Shown in pieces: positions 10,001 through 16,825 of a DNA stretch of 29,992 nucleotides (the first letter of the stretch is position 1; each line of letters opens with the position of its first letter). A program made the position numbers and the translations under genes. This stretch comes from Cytophagales bacterium (GTDB lineage Bacteria; Bacteroidota; Bacteroidia; Cytophagales; Cyclobacteriaceae): contig DAHVFH010000046.1 in assembly GCA_027317105.1 (NCBI GenBank), positions 1 through 29,992 on the forward strand, read 5' to 3'. A model generated the notes under the pieces. That model had not been told where the DNA came from. It saw only the letters and a list, made by a program, of their open reading frames with translations, and made no database searches.

Positions 10001-11779
10001 GTGGTGATGAAGCCTCTCTCACCGGGTGTGACGGGGGTGAGGCCCGAATATCAGTACCATCTAAAAGACCACCTGGGCAATGTGCGGACAACCTTCACTA
10101 CCAAACCAGCGACTGAGCAATTGACCGCAACTTTTGAAACGGCCAACCAAAACGTGGAACAAAGCAAGTTCCTGCGTATGGATGAGGCACGGTTGGTGAA
10201 CGCCAAACTGTTTGACCACACCCATACGGGCATCACCCATTATTCCGAACGACTATCAGGCTCTGCCAATGAGAAGACAGGCATCGCCCGCTCCCTCAGC
10301 GTGATGCCGGGGGACATTATCAACCTGACCGTGTACGCCAAGTACGTGGACCCCAGTGCAAGCAACGACCCTGCCATGCTGAACCTGCTGGCGCAGATCA
10401 TTGCTGGCACGGCTAGTGCTGGCACGGTGATAGACGGAGCAAACTACATTGACAACGGGATAACTCCATTCCCCTACGCTGGAATGGCTGGCGAGGGCAG
10501 CAGCTCAGGCAATGGACCAAAAGCATACCTGAACTACATTATGTTCGACAGGGACTATGTGCCGATCCTCGGTGATGTAACCCAGACAAATTATGTGCGC
10601 GTAAGCACGGCAGCGAAAGAGGATGGCACTACTGCTTCGGTCACCAATGGCTGGGGCGTGCCGCACGAAAAGCTCACCGCCTTGATCGTGGCAAAACAGG
10701 CGGGATATCTGTACATTTACCTCTCCAATGAAGAGGATACACCTGTGGAAGTTTACTTTGATGACCTTACGGTAGAGCAAATAAAGTCACCAGTAGTACA
10801 GGTGGTGGATTACTATCCGTTCGGTCTAACCCTCAACTCGTACTCGAGAGAAAAAAGCACTCCGCAGAAGTACCTCTACAACGGCAAGGAGCTCCAGGAT
10901 GATCTTGATCTGGGTTGGTATGATTATGGGGCTAGGATGTATGATCGTTCGATTGCACGGTGGAATGCAATAGATCAATACGCGAGCGTGTACGAGGAAA
11001 ACAGCCCATATTCTTTTGTAGCGAATGATCCAGTAATTGGTATTGATTTTGAAGGAAAGCTTATTGTCTATGTTAATGGTTTTCGGACATCTGCCTATGT
11101 AACATGGCAAGCAGAAAAGACATTGCATCCGTTTAGGCAGACACCTCCTCCGTGGGAACATCAGGATAATTGGAATAGTTGGGACATCTACGATTACTGG
11201 AGTGACTTCAATAGAAGTTGGTCTTTTCCGGATTCGCCTGAGAAGAGATTCTATGTTGATGGTATGTCCAGCCCAGGGTCATCTGGTGACGAAAGGTTTA
11301 GTAGAGGCCAAGTAGAGGGTAAGATATTGGCTGAAAAGATTAAGTCAGGAGAAATTAAATTGGAAGATGGTGAAACAATCAGGCTAATTGGTCATAGCCA
11401 TGGAGCAGGGCATGCTATGGGAATGGCAAAAGGCTTGTTGGATTCAGGTATTGACCCAACTTTAGTTCAAATTTTATTATTCGCACCGGAACACCCTAAT
11501 CAGGTTCCATCAATTCCTGGAATCTTCATCATGCAGGCAGATAGAAATAGTGATAAGATAGCCAATAAGGGGTGGAAAGCTGGGTTGCTAGGATCTCAGA
11601 ATGAGAGAGTTGGGAACAACGTTGAATATGTCCGTTTACCCGACGGGGATGAAGATGGCCGCGGTAATCATGGCATTCAATTCTATACCGCTGAACAGGT
11701 GAAAAACGCAAATCCTAAACTTTATCAATATCTAATTGACAAAGGCATAATTAACTCTGATGGAACATTACCCCAATGA
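4043..11779 (+). CDS. Giant RHS repeat protein (DUF6443, RHS core) with C-terminal alpha/beta-hydrolase (lipase-like) toxin domain
   Basis: A ~2578-aa polymorphic-toxin-type protein. The frame is open from a TTG at 4016 and has an ATG at 4022. I chose the ATG at 4043, one base after the upstream stop, because it gives a clean signal peptide (MKNLLLAFISVFLGVIDSWG). Residues ~20-890 are PKD/Ig-like modules. About 893-1010 match the DUF6443 RHS N-terminal type (YLDGHGRAIQNVSKN). YD repeats follow, interrupted by carbohydrate-binding-like inserts (~1420-1560 and ~1806-1918). YHLKDHLGNVR (~2005) and the RHS core (YYPFGLTLNSYS, ~2257, to IDFEGK, ~2338) mark the cage end. The last 240 residues are an alpha/beta-hydrolase: VNGF strand/oxyanion region, nucleophile in GHSHG (Ser2452), candidate Asp2500 (MQADRNSD) and His2543 (GNHG). 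From known RHS biology the tip should be cut off and delivered; a lipase or esterase activity is inferred. No T9SS domain is present. Base composition is strongly mosaic near 10,000-10,860. Confidence 0.85.
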   Translation: MKNLLLAFISVFLGVIDSWGGITGPTSVCVNAQGQYQLSPFASTAISWSVSGDGQIVSGEGTRIIVVVWHSPGPQNVTVEYQLIKDQSSSDPPIYSASLDLTVGGPNASITSAGETVKCSNATVTLNAATGQFYTYQWYNDTGSLSGATGSSYTTSVPGNYYVIVTQSTCTSISNTISITNTTCNISGSQTVCANVSNTYTYFGRAGEDMVWNAGDGVITGAGNSVNVAWSTTGAKTVSLYFTRSQPPNQYGEPQTYHYSIPVTVSGPPNAITPSGNQTICSASTLLLAANAGTGFTYQWYNDSGLIPGATNATYEAGVGNYYASITSSGCTANTSTVSITSQNCGINGTSPLCLNQEAVFSFFGITGTNPSWDVSSGIITQVIDAKTIKVKWTDSGPQTVTYTYEQGTNQYGEPIQKSKSTSVQIDPSLSAGVVGTSQEICVGNPANILSSSTPASGSDGSYSYQWETSTNGADPWTLIPSATTDTFNPGVISSTLYYRRKVTSGCGEVAYNQPITIKVDGITQSGDLNLQATSFCSEAITNLTLSNQTGSVLSWELSARSYNGSWSGWSAWSQISTQDISQLGVSGDAQQSQKSEYQYRAKVQNGVCPSVYAFTGNPMTVYSPTNAGYVLPPITNEFCNNANVTLQAQGYAGDVVHWSSRYKDGATGSFSGWQPQASSNSSIHSFALTNSAIQNRYYQFHLVVKNGLCMGDTTQAVSTIIDAPSIAGNISGTNEGYGSINSNLVIANNLGNVSEWQSSTDGTNWLAIPNSGSETYSANVTSSANFRVSVVNGVCAASNSSPFTMIVYPIPNPIFNGAAFVGYGDHTSLVSNANYYTYQWLRNGSLMSGEDGNSVLIQRPGQYQLRVKASPTIGNYTSNVVNVGDEMDGQAVNYVRTMNFLREGIFDNTDLYRLSSSDYLQTVEYLDGHGRAIQNVSKNLSPSGKDLFQPIQYDQFNREQKKYLPIVSEDADGRYKTGTFDINGELTSNFYSDPSSKIAIDSRPFSETIFEPSPLNRVTKQGAPGTPWQPDNLNSYTSTDRTIKKAYEFNAAHEVLLWTFTPADATFPFGKINAGFAVSLTYYDANVLLKNKTKDEQHHEVIEYSDKQGRTILKRVQATGSQTINDTNYASTYYIYDDFNNLICVIPPEGTNRLSTEYYQNGATDVTKDDFLERWAFRYTYDGRKRMTMKQVPGADPVYMVYDNRDRLVMTQDGNQRMKEEWLFTKYDALNRPVLTGLYSDTVDLITMQSIVNDYYNNLAANQAWYETFIGNATGQVHGYNNYSFPQESTFSNYLTVTYYDNYDFKTLLADSSRYCFVANELSGQRKTYFKRLTGQVTGSKVKVLDGHSTWLSSVNYYDDHYRVIQTASNNFKNGIDRSTSIYDFVGKVLRTKINHVTNKLSWQDFVNVNQLGDQLSKSVTGNGWNTSGASSAQPLAASTDGWFEFSPVLANKVMAVGFSIVNTDNNWTTIKHAFYLKGNATFLVRENGTSTNLLGTALPYRAGDIFRIERKQGYINYYQNGTLLLQRTAVTDPLLADVAFNTASGSIAILGSSFGNWRQQLVSRSFVYDHANRLLETWHKVNNQDSVLLASNEYNELGQLVTKKLHSVDGGNTFKQHIDYRYNIRGWLERMNNSNLDPDDVSEPKDLFGMELAYNSNIGLTANAQFNGNISAIKWSSGLGLGNVKERGYVFNYDPLNRLTDANHQGKVTSWNSSTAFHENGISYDLNGNIQTLSRKAKDGTNMDVLSYDYGTTNTTGNKLLSVTDTGNKEEGFVDGSNTDDDYAYDANGNLVWDKNKGGDENLINGSFDNGANDWTITDTQNRLNFTTNELQITQGSTPSTLLQSVVSKGQMYVVVMDVVRTSGALNVRVGGKNTKVNTTGVKVFTVTAKANNFDFKITANKAFNGIIKSASLKGVTVISYNHLNLPEKVTRTNEQLNYVYDATGRKLVQELSKNGNVTKRTDYNNEFIYQNDTLQFINHEEGRVVMKPLSPGVTGVRPEYQYHLKDHLGNVRTTFTTKPATEQLTATFETANQNVEQSKFLRMDEARLVNAKLFDHTHTGITHYSERLSGSANEKTGIARSLSVMPGDIINLTVYAKYVDPSASNDPAMLNLLAQIIAGTASAGTVIDGANYIDNGITPFPYAGMAGEGSSSGNGPKAYLNYIMFDRDYVPILGDVTQTNYVRVSTAAKEDGTTASVTNGWGVPHEKLTALIVAKQAGYLYIYLSNEEDTPVEVYFDDLTVEQIKSPVVQVVDYYPFGLTLNSYSREKSTPQKYLYNGKELQDDLDLGWYDYGARMYDRSIARWNAIDQYASVYEENSPYSFVANDPVIGIDFEGKLIVYVNGFRTSAYVTWQAEKTLHPFRQTPPPWEHQDNWNSWDIYDYWSDFNRSWSFPDSPEKRFYVDGMSSPGSSGDERFSRGQVEGKILAEKIKSGEIKLEDGETIRLIGHSHGAGHAMGMAKGLLDSGIDPTLVQILLFAPEHPNQVPSIPGIFIMQADRNSDKIANKGWKAGLLGSQNERVGNNVEYVRLPDGDEDGRGNHGIQFYTAEQVKNANPKLYQYLIDKGIINSDGTLPQ
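4102..5330 (+). repeat. Three tandem PKD+Ig modules (~485-490 bp period) inside the RHS gene
   Basis: The unit starts near 4102, 4595 and 5078. Each begins with a motif such as GITGPTSVC / NISGSQTVC / GINGTSPLC, followed by a PKD-like strand set (WSVSGDG, WNAGDGVITG, WDVSSGIIT). Units one and two continue with an Ig-like half containing TYQWYND and G(A/V)GNYY/PGNYY. Units two and three share NQYGEP at equivalent places. The divergence indicates old duplications rather than a recent expansion. These modules probably extend the protein from the cell surface. Confidence 0.75.
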
Positions 11780-11806
11780 TAAATGCTTGGCGAACAAAGC
11801 TACGAT

Positions 11807-12385
11807 ATGATTAGAAGATTGATTTTCTACATGTTTATCTTGATATCTGCAACAGCGTGTAGCCAACACAGAACGTATCTCATGGAAAGTGAAAGATCCT
11901 GGAGTCCATACATTGCAGGACAAAAACTAGTTTTTCACTCAAGCAATCAGCGTTACGATACACTTGAGATAAAAAAAGTAATTGGTAGTTCCTTTCCGGA
12001 TGGAATAGGTTCAAAGGAGAATGAAAGATTAAGGGTAACCGCAATCCATAAAGTAGATAACTCAAACAGGTTGCATGAATTATCTTTTCTTTACATTTAT
12101 GCATCTTGGAGAGGTGAACCTAGCGGAATTGATTTTGAGTTTTTTTTGCCAGGGAGAAGTTTTTGGGGTAGGGGCTATCCAATAAATGAACTTGAAGGAT
12201 GCAGAGAGATTTCTATAAATACTCCGTACGGATCTTTTCAAGACGTTATTACTATACTAGACAATAGCAATCGACCATATAACAAGAGCGATATTAAGGT
12301 CATCTTCTGGAGTAAGTCGAGAGGCTATATTAGTTTTGAACATTACGATGGAACGTTAGGTAAATTAGTCGACATCATAGAATAA
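11807..12385 (+). CDS. Putative lipoprotein, candidate immunity protein for the RHS hydrolase tip
   Basis: A 192-aa protein read from the ATG at 11807. An in-frame ATG at 11783 would add eight residues (MLGEQSYD), but the later start gives a better lipoprotein signal: MIRRLIFYMFILISATAC, with Cys18 as the lipidated residue. The mature part is beta-rich and unfamiliar (YDTLEIKKVIG, FFLPGRSFWGRGYPINE, KSRGYISFEHYDG). It lies 27 bases (or 3, with the earlier start) after the RHS stop and before a terminator, the position normally held by immunity genes behind polymorphic toxins. Known immunity proteins of periplasm-acting phospholipase effectors are often periplasmic or lipoprotein in nature, which fits. 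The immunity role is inferred from position and localisation only; I recognise no family. Confidence 0.72.
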   Translation: MIRRLIFYMFILISATACSQHRTYLMESERSWSPYIAGQKLVFHSSNQRYDTLEIKKVIGSSFPDGIGSKENERLRVTAIHKVDNSNRLHELSFLYIYASWRGEPSGIDFEFFLPGRSFWGRGYPINELEGCREISINTPYGSFQDVITILDNSNRPYNKSDIKVIFWSKSRGYISFEHYDGTLGKLVDIIE

Positions 12386-12403
12386 TTTAATTGGTAACTA
12401 GTG

Positions 12404-12434
12404 ACAAAACCCAGCCGTGCATTGGGTTTTTTGT
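12404..12434 (+). terminator. Rho-independent terminator after the RHS unit
   Basis: AAAACCCA (12406-12413) pairs perfectly with TGGGTTTT (12423-12430) across a loop of nine bases, and the 3' arm runs into a further TT. It lies 18 bases after the lipoprotein stop codon. The 5' arm also contains A residues, so some bidirectional activity is possible. Confidence 0.78.
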
Positions 12435-12644
12435 TAGATCAGAGCCACGATTGAAGCAATCAATCCAGCAACTCCGCCTTTGAACATTGTCGGTGTTATC
12501 ACCGATCCACTTCCGGTTTGAATGTGAGATAGAACCTATTTAAAAGATTCTCACCCCTAACCATCGGAAAAAAAAGCGTTTTGTCTTAAAAATTAACACC
12601 TAGCTAATAGTAAAAGGATATATTGAGGCCGAAACCTATACTTC

Positions 12645-14402
12645 ATGCCTTTAGCTCTATTTTCGGGTACACTTGGGTATAAACGCGCAGCCCATTTACT
12701 TCATCGGGCGAACTTTGGCCCAACAAAAGAACAGATCGACTCATTCGCTACTCTTACTGCTCTTCAGGCTGTTGGTCTACTTTTTCAACAACCTCTTCCC
12801 GATCCTGTATTGCCGATCGATCCAGCTACCAATGCAGAATGGGTGATATCGGGAGTAACCGCCAACAACAATGGGGATAGCACACTGCAAGAATTTTTCA
12901 AAGGCTGGTTCATCGGCCAAATGCTCGGCACCAGTGTTGATCCAAATGTGGCATTGGCTTACACCACACGTGAGAAAATTGTTTTCTTTATCCACACGGT
13001 GCTAACCGCCATTCAAAGCAAAATTGACAACAGTCGGTCGCTCTATTTTCAAAATCAGCTTTATCGATTGTTTGCCTTTGATAAAACACAACCTTCCAAC
13101 TTCAACTTTAAGGAATTAACAAAAAAAATTACGGTAGACAATGCCATGCTTCGGTTGCTGGATGGGGAACAAAATGTGAACGGAAGCCCAAATGAAAATT
13201 ATGCAAGGGAATTGTTGGAGTTGTATTCCATTGGTCGTGGCCTGGATGGATCGCTTCCGCCTGTGACGGCTGCTGGCGATTATTATTACTACCGTGAGGT
13301 GGATGTACAGCAAGGCGCTCGCGTACTTTCAGGTTGGATGGTGGACACCAATTTTTCAAACCGCGATGTAGACACAAACCTGCCGCGTGGCACAGTGCGG
13401 GGAAATGCCACCAATGCATCAGCGCACGATAATGGTGTGAAACAATTCAGTGACCGATTCAGTAGTACTGTGATTCAACCTAGCCCAACATTGTTGAATG
13501 CGGGGAATGCTACCGAGGCTAGCGCCTTGGATGAGACTAGCCAGTTGATAGAAATGATATATGCCCAGCCGGAAACTGCAAAAAATATCTGTCGGAGGAT
13601 TTATCGTTTTTTCGTCTATCATAACATTACTACCGATATTGATAGTACGATCATCATGCAAATGGCTGCCACATTTTCAGCCAATGGCTTCAAGCTGCAA
13701 CCGGTACTGGAAGAGCTTTTTCAAAGCCAGCATTTTTACGATGCTGCAGGGGGCGTGGATGACGATAACTTTGGTGGCATCATTAAGGCGCCCATAGATA
13801 TCCTGACAGGAACCATGCGAATGTTCGGGTTGACTTTGCCAGATCCTGTAGCTTCAGCAAAACCTTTTTATGATATCACTTCTCAGTTGATCAGTTCCCT
13901 TACTTCTATGGGGATGAAATTTTTTGAACCAGATGATGTGGCTGGTTACGAGGCCTATTATCAGTGGCCTATTTATCAGCGAAGTTGGATTTCTACGAAT
14001 TACCTCACGCAACGTTATGAATATATCAATCAACTGGTAAGTAAGAACCAAGGCACGCAAGGGATGTTTGCCATTGATGTCATCGGGTTTGTAAAGAATA
14101 AATTTTCAAATAGCGTGGCTTCGAATGCCCAAAGTTTGATCGTTGCTTTGGCTCAATATTTACTTCCGTTGAATGATAACCTTACGTTCACCACTGGAGC
14201 CGATGCAAACAGTGGGCTTACAGCAGCGCGCATGAATTACTTTCTCACGGCATTCATAAAATCACCCCAAATTGACGTGGATCCAGAGGGCACGTGGACG
14301 TTCCGATGGAACAACCCCGGGATTGAAATGGATGTTGTTCAGCGTCAATTGGAGAATTTATTTAATGCAATGATGCAATCACCCGAATATCAACTATTCT
14401 GA
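12645..14402 (+). CDS. DUF1800 family protein
   Basis: A 585-aa protein of the DUF1800 family (PF08811). The N-terminus, AAHLLHRANFGPTKEQID, is the family's opening signature. NENYARELLELYSIG (residues 183-197) is the conserved central block, followed by QQGARVLSGWMVD and PETAKNICRRIYRFFVYHNIT. The family's biochemical role is not established; its members are almost always paired with DUF1501, as here. A TGA lies in frame just upstream and the first ATG is at 12645, so the start is well fixed. No signal peptide is evident, unlike its partner. The stop overlaps nothing but is only one base from the next ATG, which indicates a coupled operon. The length is within what I would expect and the motif order seems complete. 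Confidence 0.92.
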   Translation: MPLALFSGTLGYKRAAHLLHRANFGPTKEQIDSFATLTALQAVGLLFQQPLPDPVLPIDPATNAEWVISGVTANNNGDSTLQEFFKGWFIGQMLGTSVDPNVALAYTTREKIVFFIHTVLTAIQSKIDNSRSLYFQNQLYRLFAFDKTQPSNFNFKELTKKITVDNAMLRLLDGEQNVNGSPNENYARELLELYSIGRGLDGSLPPVTAAGDYYYYREVDVQQGARVLSGWMVDTNFSNRDVDTNLPRGTVRGNATNASAHDNGVKQFSDRFSSTVIQPSPTLLNAGNATEASALDETSQLIEMIYAQPETAKNICRRIYRFFVYHNITTDIDSTIIMQMAATFSANGFKLQPVLEELFQSQHFYDAAGGVDDDNFGGIIKAPIDILTGTMRMFGLTLPDPVASAKPFYDITSQLISSLTSMGMKFFEPDDVAGYEAYYQWPIYQRSWISTNYLTQRYEYINQLVSKNQGTQGMFAIDVIGFVKNKFSNSVASNAQSLIVALAQYLLPLNDNLTFTTGADANSGLTAARMNYFLTAFIKSPQIDVDPEGTWTFRWNNPGIEMDVVQRQLENLFNAMMQSPEYQLF

Positions 14403-14403
14403 A

Positions 14404-15924
14404 ATGAGACGAAGAGACTTTGTAAAAAAGATGTCGCTGGCGGCAATTCCATTTACCCTGAGAGGGGTACCAATGAAATTGATGGCGGATAACGCACTCA
14501 CCCGAATGGCTAGCCAAAGCACCAACGACCGAGTGTTGATCATCTTACAAATGTTGGGCGGCAACGATGGGTTGAATACACTCATTCCGGTAAAAGATTA
14601 CGACTTGTATTATAGTCGCAGGGCAAACATTGCTATCCCTGCAAAGAACAGCTCACGCAAAATGATTTCGCTCGACAGTACCTTGTCGGCCAATGCTCAG
14701 GTAGGTTTACATCCTGACATGATCGGTATGAAGAGCCTTTATGATCAAGGTAGGGTGGCGATCGTGCAGGGGGTATCGTATAAAAATAATAATGGCTCTC
14801 ACTTCCGTGGTCGCGATATTAATTTTATGGGCGGGAGTTTCAATGATTATTTTTCATCCGGATGGGTGGGGCGATACCTCGAGCAAGAGTTTGCGCCAAA
14901 AGTTTACCCTGATGATTTCCCTAGTCCAGATATGTTGGATCCTCTAGCGATTGAGTTGGGCAGTGAGGTCTCCCTCATCTTCGATCAATCCAATAATATT
15001 CCTGTTTCCATTTCAATCAACGATCCAAAAAGTTTTGCCGACTTAGTCAATGGGTTGCAAGGATTTCAAGATCAGGGAATTGATCCGCGAGGATATCCAC
15101 CTGCCGCGTTGACCAACTCGCCTTACGGAAAGGAACTAGATTGGATACTAGGCCTCGAAGGGAAATCCAAGGATTATGCCCAACGACTTAATGATGTGTA
15201 TCAAAAATCTCCTCCTTCTACGGTAACCTATCCGGAAAAGTATCCTTACAACGCTCCGGCAGGAAGTTTGATCAATGGGCTTACGCCACAGCTTCAACTC
15301 ATCGCCCGATTGCTTGATGGTGGTGGTGCAGAATTTGGCAGAAGGATACATTCCAACGGAAGTTATGGCACTGACCACGGTACAGGCGGCCCGGTTTATA
15401 TCTTTGGCCAAGGGGTGAAGCCCGGTATGGTAGGCACTGTACCTGACCTCACCCAAGACAATGTGGAAATGCAATATGATTATCGCCAGGTTTACTCCAA
15501 TATATTAAAAGACTGGATGCTGGTGAATGAGAGTACGATCAATAACGACATCTTCTTTAAAAATTTTCTCAACGGCCCTAAAGAAGAAGGTACTGGTAAT
15601 TATGACTATCTTCCCCTGGCGCAGCAGGTGATTACGGGATTGAATCAGAGTTTTGTTGCAGAGCGTTTCGGAAAATTGAATTGTTACCCAAATCCCGCCA
15701 AGGACAATGTGACAATCAGTTTTATGATTAACAGTGCCAATCTAGTTCAAATTGATTTGATAGATTCAAATGGCATTGTGGTAAAAAATATTTTAAACGA
15801 AACGAGACAAGAAGGAGCCAATGTGGTGCAGACCAATGTAGCTGAATTGTCAGCAGGCGTTTACATTTATAGGTTGAAATCCGGATTCCTGAAAGACGCC
15901 AAAAAACTGATCGTTATAAAGTAA
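14404..15924 (+). CDS. DUF1501 protein with Tat-like signal and T9SS C-terminal sorting domain; central block missing
   Basis: A 506-aa DUF1501 (PF07394) protein, of the sulfatase/alkaline-phosphatase-like type. The start MRRRDFVKKMSLAAIPFTLRG is a twin-arginine-like signal. LGGNDGLNTLIPVKDY and NNNGSHFRGRDINF are classic N-terminal blocks. The C-terminal part has EFGRRIHSNGSYGTDHG (residues 310-326), with the DHG motif expected to bind metal. Residues 427-506 (CYPNPAKDNVTISF ... GVYIYRLKSG ... KLIVIK) are a type A T9SS sorting domain, so the protein is probably surface-exposed or secreted. Oddity: IARLLDGGG (300-308) joins directly to AEFGRR. In family members I would expect several tens of residues here, including GGFDTH and a helix before the SEFGRR block. 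This looks like an in-frame deletion of a core segment (see findings). It may be non-functional or divergent. Confidence 0.9.
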   Translation: MRRRDFVKKMSLAAIPFTLRGVPMKLMADNALTRMASQSTNDRVLIILQMLGGNDGLNTLIPVKDYDLYYSRRANIAIPAKNSSRKMISLDSTLSANAQVGLHPDMIGMKSLYDQGRVAIVQGVSYKNNNGSHFRGRDINFMGGSFNDYFSSGWVGRYLEQEFAPKVYPDDFPSPDMLDPLAIELGSEVSLIFDQSNNIPVSISINDPKSFADLVNGLQGFQDQGIDPRGYPPAALTNSPYGKELDWILGLEGKSKDYAQRLNDVYQKSPPSTVTYPEKYPYNAPAGSLINGLTPQLQLIARLLDGGGAEFGRRIHSNGSYGTDHGTGGPVYIFGQGVKPGMVGTVPDLTQDNVEMQYDYRQVYSNILKDWMLVNESTINNDIFFKNFLNGPKEEGTGNYDYLPLAQQVITGLNQSFVAERFGKLNCYPNPAKDNVTISFMINSANLVQIDLIDSNGIVVKNILNETRQEGANVVQTNVAELSAGVYIYRLKSGFLKDAKKLIVIK

Positions 15925-15942
15925 ATAATTTTAACCGATACG

Positions 15943-16824
15943 ATGAGAAGAGTTTTATTGATAACGACTATGATGTTCACTGTGTGGAGCACGTTCGGTC
16001 AACTCAAGACCAGAAGAAAAGCACCCAAGTTCAGTGTAGGTCAAAATAAAAAAAATACTTTTCTGCAAAAACAATTCTGGGTGGGCTTCAAAGCAGGCAC
16101 TAATCTTTCTCAGGCAGATCCGATCAAACGATATGCCGTAATTAGTGCGACAAATTATGCGGCTGCAACACTCGATAAGAATTATACAAGCTTTCAGGAT
16201 TTAGGTAGTCAGGCCACCTTGGAAGTCACCTTTCAATTTAAAAATTTGTCCATTAGCACGCAGCCAACCTACAGCCACAACGTAATTACATATTCTAACC
16301 AATTTCAGTGGATTAATACACAAGCAGCTAATCAATCGCTTTCCCAAAAATATTCGCAGCGTCAAGGTCTGGATTATATGACTTTGCCACTACTTTTAAA
16401 ATATGATGTGGTCGGAAATCGGCTGCGGGGTTATGTGCACGCTGGAATTTTTTATTCGTTCTTGATAAACGCCTTGAAGACAGTAACCGTTTCGGGTGTC
16501 GATATTGCCTCAGGAGGAACAAACAACATTGCGAGTCAACCTTTGATTGTAGGCACAAAAGATTTGTTCACCAATTACTGGGGACTCATGGGGGGCATCG
16601 GAGCCAACTACCAAATGGGTAATGTAAAATTGGTGTTGGATGTGACTTACAAAAAGGGCATGTCTAATATCACGAATGTAAAAAACCGATTTAGCAATGA
16701 TCAGCTTTCAGGAATTGGCGATGCGCAAGACGATCTTAAATTAAACAATATTGTTATTTCGGCCGGTGTGCTTTTCCCGATGCGTTTCTTAAATAGTAGT
16801 TTCAAATCATCAGACCAGAATTAA
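15943..16824 (+). CDS. Outer-membrane beta-barrel protein (PorT-like/OMP_b-brl type)
   Basis: A 293-aa protein with a signal peptide (MRRVLLITTMMFTVWSTFGQ, cut after FGQ or near it). After a basic linker (KTRRKAPKF) the body reads as alternating beta strands: FWVGFKAGTNLSQADP, ATLEVTFQFKNLSISTQPTY, LDYMTLPLLLKYDVVGNRLRGYVHAG, GLMGGIGANYQMGNVKLVLDVTYKKG and NNIVISAGVLFPMRF. The 'GFKAGTNLS' start, 'TLPLLLKY' middle and short periplasmic-side turns are the usual look of the Bacteroidota PorT-like outer-membrane barrels. It starts 18 bases after the DUF1501 gene and ends 1 base before the next ATG, so it belongs to the same operon. A pore or anchoring role for the exported DUF1501 protein is conceivable but not shown. 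Confidence 0.78.
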   Translation: MRRVLLITTMMFTVWSTFGQLKTRRKAPKFSVGQNKKNTFLQKQFWVGFKAGTNLSQADPIKRYAVISATNYAAATLDKNYTSFQDLGSQATLEVTFQFKNLSISTQPTYSHNVITYSNQFQWINTQAANQSLSQKYSQRQGLDYMTLPLLLKYDVVGNRLRGYVHAGIFYSFLINALKTVTVSGVDIASGGTNNIASQPLIVGTKDLFTNYWGLMGGIGANYQMGNVKLVLDVTYKKGMSNITNVKNRFSNDQLSGIGDAQDDLKLNNIVISAGVLFPMRFLNSSFKSSDQN

Positions 16825-16825
16825 C

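Noticed and set aside
4043..11779. T9SS sorting domain on the giant RHS protein
   Set aside because: The C-terminus is the hydrolase domain ending in NSDGTLPQ, with none of the sorting-domain motifs seen in the two real T9SS proteins here.
15250..15400. Frameshift as the explanation for the missing DUF1501 segment
   Set aside because: The frame is continuous on both sides and family motifs read correctly before and after the junction; an in-frame loss or assembly gap explains it better.
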